Translations under genes and position numbers: made by a program | Notes under the pieces: model-generated | Told to the model about the DNA's origin: nothing | Seen by the model: only the letters and a program-made list of their open reading frames with translations | The model's database searches: none | Part shown: positions 55,276 to 64,000 of the stretch, piece after piece | How the letters are laid out: each line of letters starts with the position of its first letter | How positions within the stretch are numbered: position 1 is the stretch's first letter | From: Prostheceraeus crozeri | Lineage: Eukaryota; Platyhelminthes; Polycladida; Euryleptidae | Length of the DNA stretch: 64,000 bases | Direction: 5' to 3' | Assembly: GCA_907163375.1 (NCBI GenBank) | Contig: CAJQUW010016951.1 | Coordinates: 88,446 to 152,445, forward strand

Positions 55276-55866
55276 ATGGAAGATGAAAAAACAAAAGTGC
55301 CATCAGCTCCTTTATATCCTTCATTATCATATGAAATGGATATAGCAAAACATAAAGATAGAGTCAGGTACATGAAAGATAAAGAATCCCAATTATTATT
55401 AAGATTAGAACATTATGATAAATTAAGAAAAAGATGGACTATAGTTAAGAATGTAACACAAGGTATTGGAGCATTTTTAACAGTTTCTTTAGGCGCTCTC
55501 ACTATTGTCATTTCATCTGGCGCTGTTACAATTCCTGTTGTTGCTACAGCTTTAACAGGTACAGGTGTTTTTACAACGTCACTTGCAACATTGATAGATA
55601 AATCTTTAATGACTAAGAAACGAAAATCCTTAAGTAAGAAACATGCACATGTCAAAGAAGTATATGATAAACTACATTACTACTTTCAGAGAGTGTGTGA
55701 TGACAATGTTATTACGTTAGATGAGATTGAAAAATTTGATCAAATAGCTAGAGAAGCAAATAAAATTCCTGTTAAATCTCAAGACAAAGTAGACAATGAT
55801 GCTTTTTTAGAAGAAATAAAAACTTTATTAAAAACGTTAGAACAAAGTTCAAGTGGCAAAGCTTGA
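55276..55866 (+). CDS. membrane-associated helical protein of element 2, 196 aa
   Basis: The frame is intact from an ATG preceded by catataaaaatattc. An N-terminal coiled region (YMKDKESQLLLRLEHYDKLR) leads to a long hydrophobic Gly/Ala/Val/Thr-rich segment (about residues 65-105, GIGAFLTVSLGALTIVISSG), then charged helices. A late motif VITLDEIEKFDQI resembles the acidic helix that is common in a family of small membrane proteins near PolB elements in invertebrates. The function is unknown. Retention of an open frame in an otherwise ruined element is notable but may be chance. Confidence 0.55.
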   Translation: MEDEKTKVPSAPLYPSLSYEMDIAKHKDRVRYMKDKESQLLLRLEHYDKLRKRWTIVKNVTQGIGAFLTVSLGALTIVISSGAVTIPVVATALTGTGVFTTSLATLIDKSLMTKKRKSLSKKHAHVKEVYDKLHYYFQRVCDDNVITLDEIEKFDQIAREANKIPVKSQDKVDNDAFLEEIKTLLKTLEQSSSGKA

Positions 55867-55959
55867 CAAGAAAAATGACTAGAACGAAAATAAGTTGTTC
55901 AGTAAAATGCCTTTGCTGTATCTCTATGCTACCACAAAATTCAAATATTATATTATAAA

Positions 55960-56819
55960 ATGATGAATACAAATGAGTCTAAAATAAAACAACTAGAACA
56001 ATTAATAAAACAGAAAAATATTATGAAGAAAAATTATAGACAATATCGAATGCTACAAGCTGGCGTTCAATCAAAAAAATGCACCTAACTGAACAAGTGA
56101 AAACTGATTTTGAAAAAACTATTGCACCACTCAAAACTCTTGAGAAAGAACTTGCAGTTCATGATAAACGATTTGACATATCTGATCCAGTGCAGAAAAC
56201 CATCATGGATGATTATGGTTTGTTAGAAGCAAACATGGAAAAGAAATTACCAAAATCTATGCTATTTGAACATTCTACAATTTTTATAGATGGAAGACCA
56301 TCTCTTAGATTTTACTTAGGTGGAGAAGAATTATTTATAAATACTAAAGAAAGTTTAATTTTTACACCATACAAAACAGCTTTCAGTTTAGACAGAAATT
56401 TCGTGGATTTATTAAGAGGAGCGGATTTAGATAAATATCATACTGATGATCTACTGAAATGTAAAAGTATGTTAGATTAAGTTGGAACTGTAAAAACTCT
56501 TAAGCGTTATAAAAATTTGAATGGCTTATTATCCAAAACGTCTAGTACCAGTAAAACAGGAACAAAGATACCAATGCCAACAGCTGGTTATTCAACATCA
56601 ATGGCTGCTTCTCTAGCAAGAACTGGTTATTCAACACCGACTGGTTATCCACCAATGAGCGGTTATCCAAAAACAGGAACAGGACTTAAAGAGACAACGG
56701 TTTTCCTACCTGATGATCCACAAGAATTAATAAAAAGTTTAGAGATTTTATTAGCTGCAACAAAAGAAGGACATAACTCTAGCTTTAACGAAATACATGC
56801 AATCTTAAAAGACTATTAG
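55960..56819 (+). pseudogene. element 2 structural-type gene, frameshift and stop
   Basis: An ATG at 55960 starts a Lys/Gln-rich coiled segment (KIKQLEQLIKQKNIMKKN). Near 56078 the frame shifts by one base into 56079-56480 (SLRFYLGGEELFINTKES). A TAA at 56478-56480 interrupts, and the same frame continues to 56819 with a Thr/Gly/Tyr-Pro repeat region (TGYPPMSGYPKTG) and a C-terminal PDDPQELIKSLEILLAATKE. The parts together match one family found beside PolB elements in invertebrates. Function unknown. Confidence 0.55.
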
Positions 56820-56849
56820 AAAAAAAATTATAAATGAGAAGGACTACAG

Positions 56850-57692
56850 CAAAGCGGCAACTTCGTTGTAAAAGCTTCTCTAAATTATTTAGTTAAAAAT
56901 GTCTTCGGCAGAACTAGAAAAATTAATAAACATTTAGAAAATTTAACCGAGATTTTGACCTCATCAAAATTTAGTACGACATTAAAATTTATAGCAACTA
57001 CATGTACTTCATCCTACACTTGTAATTTAGATCATATTATTCACTTAGAACAAGACAAACATTATGAAGTAGCACTAACTAGCTTTTCAACATTTAACAC
57101 TATACAAAATATTATCAAAGATGTAAATGACCGATTTAAATATTCTAATGATAAAGGCAAAACTTGGAAAATACTGACTTTTCTTCCTGGATCTCATGAA
57201 GTTGAATCGATTTCCAATGAAATAAAAAGACATTTAGGTATTCAATTTAAAGACAAGAAACAATTACATTTCGCAGTTGAACCAGCAGTAAATAAATTTT
57301 CTCTTACTTTAGATGAAAATCATCAAGTTGATTTTGATATTGACAAATCTTTATCAAGACTATTAGGATTTAAAAAGCAACTCTATGCACAAGGTTTTCA
57401 TATCAGTGAAAATATACCTAAAATAACTCAAATAAATTCAATCAACGTTCAGTGTGATATTATAGAAGGTGGTTATGTTAATGGAAAGCTAACAAATAAT
57501 ATCTTCAGTTATCCAGCATTTACAGTTCCGATTGGTTACAGTTTAAATGTAATCCCAAAATCATTAATATATTTTCCAGTTACACGAAAAACAATTAATT
57601 CAATCACCATTAAAATAACAGATAAGAAAGGAAAGGCAATAAATTTTGGAGGTGAGGAGATTATGATAGATCTATTATTACGAGAGGTGTAA
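56850..57692 (+). CDS. element 2 protein of the large virion-type family, about 245 aa or longer
   Basis: The frame is open through 57692, but no ATG begins it (the first candidate is TTG at 56955, and it is open further upstream), so the start has probably been lost. The C-terminal two thirds (HQVDFDIDKSLSRLLGFKK, then INSITIKITDKKGKAINF) correspond to the C-terminal module of the two large paralogues in the first element, including the LLGF/ILGF repeat end and the last strand pattern. This supports a shared structural role across both elements. A short upstream reading (56834-56870) is in a different frame. Confidence 0.55.
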   Translation, partial: QSGNFVVKASLNYLVKNVFGRTRKINKHLENLTEILTSSKFSTTLKFIATTCTSSYTCNLDHIIHLEQDKHYEVALTSFSTFNTIQNIIKDVNDRFKYSNDKGKTWKILTFLPGSHEVESISNEIKRHLGIQFKDKKQLHFAVEPAVNKFSLTLDENHQVDFDIDKSLSRLLGFKKQLYAQGFHISENIPKITQINSINVQCDIIEGGYVNGKLTNNIFSYPAFTVPIGYSLNVIPKSLIYFPVTRKTINSITIKITDKKGKAINFGGEEIMIDLLLREV

Positions 57693-57713
57693 TTAAAAAT
57701 ATTAACTTAAAAA

Positions 57714-58495
57714 ATGAGTGAAAACAACTGTGTAAAATCTCCACGAAACAAGAAAGTGAAATTCAATCATCATCATAACTTGTCAAATAAAGTTTTATCA
57801 GTTATCTGTGGCAGATGAGGTTGTGGAAAAGCGTATCTATTATTTAAAATTCTCACGACACCCAACTTTTTGGATTATAACAATCTTATCATTTATACAA
57901 CAACAGCGGACCAACCTATTTATCAATTTTTGAAATATGGTTTTGAAAATAATCTTACAAAATCAGCTATAGCTTCACTGTTTGAAGACTATGAAAAATC
58001 GGAGTATGAAGAGGAAATAAGTTCGTGGTGTGAAGAAGCAGCAAAAAATAAACAATTAGTAGAACCCGAAATAAATAAACACATATCGATACAATTAATA
58101 GATGATAGTGGTAATATGCAAGACCCTAGTAAACTAAATAAAACGAAAAAATATTGTGTTGTGTTTGATGATTGTGTTAATAACAGAGATCAGGCAGTTC
58201 AGAGAAATTATTTTACAAGAGGACGACACAATAACTGTAGTGTCTTTTATTTGACACAAAGTACGTATTCACTAGATGGCAGCGTTATTAGAAAGAATGC
58301 TAATATTCTTATGCTTTTCGAAATCAATCCAAGAAACCTAAGTGATTTGTTAAGAGACTTATGTAGCCTATAAGAGATAAAGATGACTTTAAACAATCTT
58401 GCAGTAATGCATGGTCAAACGACTATGAATTTATCACAATCAATATTGTTATAAAAGTACATGACAGAGTTATAGAACATTTGTTCACAGAGTGA
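57714..58495 (+). pseudogene. element 2 packaging ATPase, stop inside Walker A
   Basis: The ATG at 57714 opens a frame whose Walker A loop is interrupted by TGA (57816-57818), with Ala instead of Thr/Ser after the P-loop Lys. Walker B is present (KYCVVFDDCVN) and a sensor region YLTQSTYS follows. Near 58365 the frame shifts and the C-terminus continues to 58495. It is a HerA/A32-type ATPase by motif order, related to but distinct from the one at 19345. It is clearly non-functional. Confidence 0.7.
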
Positions 58496-58539
58496 AACTC
58501 TGAATCGAACAATTGTTCTCTGACTAGATGTTAAAGAAA

Positions 58540-61500
58540 TTAAAAAGGTATAGTAGTTATTCCATCAGATAAAATCTTTCTTTTATCATCAAATGGATCT
58601 AATGCTAATTTATGTTCCTCTTTTAAGTACATTTTATGTTTCTTTGAACAAAGTCTATAATTACATGTTGATTTTATTTCATTATTAAACAATGCCTTCT
58701 TATAATCTTGAAATGTTATTTGTTTGGCTATTGATGTTTTTGAAATTCCTTTTAATGTTTTAGATGTTTTAGACTTTGTATTATAACAATAACATTTTGC
58801 TTTTAGAAATACAGCTTCTGTTATGTACTCCTCATTTCCTTCTAATTCATCTTTTAGTTTACATAAATCAGAAGGATGAATGATATCTTTTATTTTATCT
58901 ATTTCTTCATCAAGTGAAGAATTATACGGTATTGTTAATTCTAAGAAAACGGAATTCGTATCGCTAAAGTGTAGTTTATAGTTTTTACCATAAGCAGGTG
59001 CTAAATTATCATATATAAATGTATACTAATTAATTAGTACTAATTAATTAGCTTAGCTAATTCTAATATAGTAAATCCTATAAAATTAAACTTGTCATGT
59101 TTTACAATGCTTCTTCTTAGATGTACAGCACATAGATTATCACTAAATCTAGTAGTTCTTTTATATGTTGGTTTCCTTGTTAAATTTTGAAATCGATCTT
59201 TATTATAAACTATTTCAATATTTTGTCTATTACGTACATTTTCTAAAGTTTTACCATAAAATGCATTATTCATTAATTTAAAGAATACGTTTCCAAAATC
59301 ATCTTTATTTCTTTTAGCTATTTTACGTTTTTCAATATTAAATTCTATATAATTTTTTAATCCCTTCGATTTCTTATATACTGATTTTCGGTGTATTTTA
59401 GTGAGAATCATTCCATGATCTAAATACCAATCTAACATTCTTCCTTCAACAACACACCTTTCTTTATTACTTTGTGTTAACATGAGTTTCTTTGTTGGTC
59501 TGTATTTTTTAGGTAATATAGACTTTTGATAATCTGTAAAGTCGTCTATATTAGGTATTTTAATTTTCAGGACAGAATGGAAAATATATTGTTGTATCTT
59601 TTATTTCATCAGGTATCGCAAATCAACTTCATATACGTAACCAAATCCATCTTCAATAGTTCGTTCGTACTTATCATTACCACTCCATTCCATTTCACCT
59701 GTAGGCAATTCTTGTATCATGCAAGAAGAATATAAGCTATTAAAATCATAATATAACAAATACTTTTCTATCATAAACTCATCAATTGCATTTTCACGTT
59801 CTACTCCTTCTCGTTTCGTTCGAAAAATTTCTAATATCTTTTCTTTCTCCTCTAGTGACAAAGGTTTCATTATTCCATATTCTTGTGGGTTTACTTTCTT
59901 GTTATAACATTTAACATATCTATTACCTAAAACTGATGAAACTCCACCTCTAATTCAGATTCAAAGAACAATAATTTATGGTAAGAACTTTATAGTATTT
60001 AAGTTTAATATCAGTAAATTTCAATCCTGCTAACCATGTTAAACCTGGTGTAGAATAGCAATAACATGGATCTAATCCGTAATATTCTATACACATCACG
60101 AAAGTATTCAAATAGATCAGCTAGTATTAATACATCTATCTGAAGATATTTCATTGTATAATCATACATTGTTCTACAATTTAACTCTTTCCAATTCTTT
60201 TCAGCTTCTGCATAATCTTCTTCAGACAGTTGTGATTGTTTTAATGTTGTTTTAAATTCGTCACATGAAGGAAGTTGTTTTTCTTGCATTATTTCACTTA
60301 TTCTAGCGATATCTCCAGTTAGATCAGTCTTCGACTGTGAACCGCAGGTTATATATTCATATGGAAATATGCCTTTTAGAGGCTTCAAGTTATATTTACT
60401 TAATATTTTACATTGTTCAGGTTTCAATGTTTTTCCCATGAACTCTAATGAATAAGGAGTAAAAAATCTAAATGCATCTAATATTCTAATACTACCAAAT
60501 TGCATTGAAAAATATTCTTCTTCTGTTTTACATAGTACGTTTGTTCTTAGTTGTTGTAATGTTTCAGATGAGAATAATTCGTTTATTATTAAATGGAAAT
60601 CATACTTAGAACCATTGTAGAAATATAAAGGAACAAAGTTATATCTAAATTTATTTGCATTAAGATTACAAGAATTATGTGCCACACCTCCATTTAGATG
60701 ATCATGATCCTTTACTCTATCACAACCGAATTTTTTATTACAATAATAACAATTTGTCTCTTCTTCAAATTTTATTTCTTGTTTATCTGTTAAACGAACC
60801 ATTGGAATATTGTTTCCAGTAATTGTGAAAAAATATTTTGTAATTCTTCTATTTTTCTTGTAAACTTTTCTGAACTATTTTCACCACAATAATCAATACA
60901 TCTTGATTGAAATAAGTTAGGATAATTTGAATGAATATGCATTCCACGACAAAATGGTTTTTGGCTATAAATAATTTTACTTTTGTTTTTATTTTTATCA
61001 TCAACATCAACAACATCATCCACTTTAATGTTAAATGCTTCAATATCACAATATATAGTAAAAGGTACTTTATTTTTATATCACCATTTATTATATTTTA
61101 AATATTCTTCTTTAGGAAACGTATTTCTGACTGCTTCATTTTCTTGACAATTTCCCAAGTGATTATTCAATGCTTGTTCAGTTCTGAAACTTATCATACA
61201 TTGAAGACAGGGGAAATTAGCATTATCTGAAGTTTTTGTAAGTATAGAAACATCTTTGCACAATATGTAATGTTCTTTATAATATAATATATTTGCTTGT
61301 GCTGGTTGTATTAATATCTCTAACTGCTGTTGATATTGCTGCTGTAAACTGTTGTTGATATTGCTGTTCTAACATCTGTAACTGCTGTTGATATTGCTGC
61401 TGTAACATCTGTAACTGTTGTTGATATCCAGAAGTAAAACAGCGTCCTTTATAATTATTATGAGTAACCAATATGGGTGTTAATGTTTTTATAATTTCAT

Positions 61501-61600
61501 ATTTTTCAGTACATATTACAAAGTCTTGGTAAATAATATTATGTGTATATACATACCTCACCCCTCGTCGTTCATTATATTTGCATTTCTGTTCAGGCAT
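58540..61600 (-). pseudogene. element 2 type B DNA polymerase, multiply broken
   Basis: On the minus strand, recognisable pieces run in order. They are an N-terminal Gln-rich repeat segment (61429-61330), a C2H2-like finger (CLQCMISFRTEQALNNH) and exonuclease motif I (YCDIEAF). Then come the zinc/HNH region (KDHDHLNGG), motif YLQIDVLILAD, the IRGG segment, motif A (YDFNSLYSS) and motif B (LMNNAFYGKT). Motif C reads DTNS (58965-58951) instead of DTDS. Breaks include a stop near 61081 and frame changes near 60800, 60110, 59950, 59600 and 59040. The site near 59027-59052 has a duplicated actaattaattag. The gene ends at 58542-58540. Confidence 0.8.
61330..61430 (-). repeat. Gln-rich tandem repeat in the polymerase N-terminal region
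   Basis: Three imperfect copies of a 45-nt or shorter unit (ctgctgttgatattgctg on the plus strand) encode repeated Gln-Leu-Gln-Met-Leu runs on the minus strand. It is a coding microsatellite likely prone to length change. Confidence 0.6.
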
Positions 61601-63560
61601 AAACTGTTAATTAATCTAAAATAAAATTCTTGTTGCGTTTTGCATAGACAGTGTCATTAACTTTAACAGCGTCTTCCAGTATATAAAGGGATAAGAATTA
61701 CCAATAGAAATAGTGACTTCACATTTTAATTCAAACACATTTACAATCTATTGGATATGGTTTTGAGACTTAGTTTTATGGAAAGCGTTTGTTAGCTTAA
61801 ATTTATACATCGATAAGTGCGGAAATGTTATCATCTAATCGCATCAGAAAGAGACTAATTCATTTATGTATTCTTCCGTGTTTATTGTGATGAGCGTTAG
61901 TCTTGCTTTGTGGATATCGTGCAGGGATGTGAAAATGGGTGCTTATAGACATCACTGCCACGAGGAAAACAAAAGATATAGTATTTTAGTCGTCGTTTGA
62001 GTAATGTTAATTATTGGGTGGTGAACTGAAGAGTGGTAGGGGTATGGTAAGCGTACGCGTCTCAGTATGTGATTGATTTATAGTTTATTAATGAACTAAT
62101 TGTTCTTTTTGGAGTACTTAATTTCTAACAAAGCTTGGCCAACCAGGTATTCCAAGCGCAGCGTGATCGAGAGCTGTCATTTATAGCATCTATTTAAGTA
62201 TATTAGGTATCATTGCAGTGTCAAATAGTATTTGTGTATATCGGATTGGTACAGTTGGTAGGATTACTTGAGTTTGGAGTTAAAATGGCCGTTGTGGTAC
62301 GGATGGTGGTCTTTCTGTCGTTCAATATTTCGGCATCAGTCCCAGTCTTTTGTGTACGCGAACATACTAGCTACCATTCATATAGCAGTGCGCTGTTTGA
62401 AGCAGACGTTTATTCTAAAATTATATTATAGCAGGAAGTTGGATAGAAGAGTCGATGGAAAAAGTTTCTATCGGTTTCGACGAGATGTCGATGCAGAATT
62501 ATTCGATAAATGTCGCACTGAACGGACTTTGTAGCGGGGGTGAAGCCCTATCATAACCTATCGGTTCGTTCGAGGTGCGGGAGTCTCTCATAAGGTGAAA
62601 AAGATACTTTATCTCAATTTCGCGGTTCAGACGCTAGTTACAGCTAAAAAATTTTTTTATATTCTGAATGATGAATAAGTACATCATCAAATAATCTTTT
62701 TAACTTCTATATCATAGGTAATGTTTTTAGATATTTTTATATATTCCATTCATATCTCGTTATAATTACTACTTGTATCAATGTCGTTCTAACATTTCGT
62801 AAATGTATTTTTGAACTTATTTAAATGAGATGTTAATAAACCTCTAAGGTGTCTGTAACTGTTTGTTACACATGGTGCAATATAAAGTAAGCATTTTCCA
62901 TTATTTACTTTTATAATAAAAAATTATATGCTTTTCACCATAACAGGAATATTTAATTGATGTATGTTTCTAAATCATAAATAGTTAAAATTTTCTTTAT
63001 TAATCAACCACCATAAATTATTGTAATGCTAAAAATACTCTGAAACGTCGTAGACAAAGTGGAAAGGTTTTCACTGGTTAGCTTAGTGTGACTTCTTAAT
63101 ACCCGTGTTTTTATTTTGGTATCTTGCACGAATGGCATATATTTACGATGTAAAATATTGAACTTCATGTTCGGGGGAGAGGCTTTGTAGAAGACGATAA
63201 TCTGTTAAAACTGGTACGTGGTCGATTATATACTTGTTCATCATATTTTAATGTATAAATGTATATAGGAAAGCAAAATACATTTTATTCATTTCAGCTA
63301 TGATTGGTTTATGGCCACTTAAGTATTTTTAAAGCATCAAACTAGAGGTTTGTAGCATCTTGCAATATACTCGGAAATCTGGAATTCCTTTCTATAACAT
63401 CGAGCGTATCCCTAAGCGATTTTCGAATCGCTAGTGTTTTGATCGACTGCGCCGACACTACGACTGTACAGGATAGTCCGAGACTTAAAGAACCCAAGAC
63501 ACTCAAGGAGCATCGACTGTCGAGCTTAAATGAAGGCAAGATACTCAAGTGGAGTGGTCG
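61601..63560. other. gene-poor stretch to the right of element 2
   Basis: No protein family was recognised in the short ORFs (62213-62431, 62268-62534, 63342-63639). It could contain the polymerase promoter and a terminal repeat of element 2, but I found no matching inverted copy near 55 kb. Confidence 0.4.
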
Positions 63561-63569
63561 ACGGTCCGA

Positions 63570-64000
63570 ACTTGAGAAAGGAACTAAAAATAAAAGTAAC
63601 TATATGGTTGCGACCACTAGACGATTACGTGCTATTTAGTCGGTGGCTGAAAAGAGAAGAAGATAAGTAACTATATCGTTACTAACCCGCCGAACTGTTA
63701 CGTATCTATGTATAAATCATTTTATTAAACGATCCTGCTATGTATCCGAGGCTTAAAAGAGAAAAGATTTTCAAGTGATGTATATGGTTATACGACCTCC
63801 GGACTACGACGCTAATCTAAGTATAAATCATTTTATTAAACTATCTTCTATTGATCCGAACTTAAAAGAGGAAAAAAATAAGGAAGGTATAAGGTTACTA
63901 CGCCTCCAGACTATACGTTAATCTAAAGTGTATAAGTTTTTTATGAACTAGCCTCTATTGTAGTCTTAGCTTACATAGAGAAAAAAAATAAGTAACTATA
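63570..64000 (+). repeat. degenerate tandem repeat, period about 108 bp, runs off the window
   Basis: The motif aagtaactata or close variants, followed by ggtta..ac.cc, recurs near 63594, 63665, 63773, 63880 and 63990, with ataaatcattttattaaac between the later copies. The spacing is about 71, 108, 107 and 110 bp. It may be a satellite or the start of a terminal repeat of element 2. Confidence 0.55.

Larger units (their letters stand above)
55276..61600. mobile_element. second, degraded PolB-encoding virus-like element
   Basis: Plus-strand virion-type genes (55276-58495) converge on a minus-strand type B polymerase (61600-58540), the same overall logic as a Polinton or adintovirus. It is much more damaged than the first element: several frameshifts and stops, no integrase, protease or capsid gene found, and no left inverted repeat, as though truncated near 55.2 kb by the Penelope-like fragment. 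The right end may continue to or past the window edge. AT content is higher than in the first element, so it is an independent lineage rather than a copy. Confidence 0.75.

Noticed and set aside
1-64000. CRISPR arrays, bacterial operons or ribosome binding sites
   Set aside because: There are no regularly spaced direct repeats of that kind, and gene signals are eukaryotic throughout.

Overview
This is a eukaryotic, almost certainly invertebrate animal, genomic window. Evidence: spliceosomal GT-AG introns, TATA and CCAAT promoters, AATAAA signals, and debris of Tc1/mariner, hAT, Penelope-like, LINE-type and tRNA-derived SINE elements. I see no intact host gene. The only recognisable host-type gene is a frameshifted class II aldolase copy near 39 kb. 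The sequence is AT-rich and repeat-dominated.

The centrepiece is a nearly complete Polinton/Maverick (virus-like self-synthesising transposon) at 15530-37593, about 22.06 kb. It has terminal inverted repeats of about 870 bp and a 6-bp target duplication with one mismatch. It is nested inside a non-autonomous hAT element (14691-38523) whose 8-bp target duplication also differs by one base. Its plus-strand block (16.5-24.2 kb) encodes an unknown protein, a DEDD exonuclease-like protein, a free-standing copy of a PolB N-terminal module, a RING-like protein, a basic core-like protein, the packaging ATPase, a conserved Polinton protein, a Cys-rich ORF, a chromodomain integrase, a second basic protein, a major capsid candidate and an adenovirus-type protease. 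A minus-strand trio (24.2-25.4 kb) holds a TBP-like single repeat and two tandem paralogues that may be PC4-like. Two large plus-strand paralogues of a virion-type family follow, then protein-primed-type DNA polymerase B on the minus strand. Beyond it lie a small plus-strand gene and a spliced coiled-coil gene on the minus strand.

Two points stand out. First, the left-most gene and PolB, about 16 kb apart on opposite strands, carry what looks like the same duplicated control module: two CCAAT boxes 17 nt apart, a TATA box, an exon coding only the initiator ATG, and a 67-nt intron of related sequence. Second, there is a TBP-like gene next to possible PC4-like genes, suggesting element-encoded transcription control. 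The copy looks recently dead: one frameshift in the protease, one stop in a structural paralogue and one stop in PolB.

A second, more decayed PolB-encoding element lies at about 55.27-61.6 kb, possibly running to the window edge. It has an intact membrane protein, a broken structural gene, a protein sharing a C-terminal domain with the first element's large paralogues, an ATPase with a stop inside its Walker A motif, and a shattered PolB whose catalytic motif C is mutated. The other regions (1-14.7, 38.5-55.2 and 61.6-64 kb) are repeats: a deleted Tc1/mariner, foldback elements, SINE copies, a head-to-head Penelope-like pair carrying a nested hAT with a perfect 8-bp duplication, LINE fragments and a degenerate satellite.
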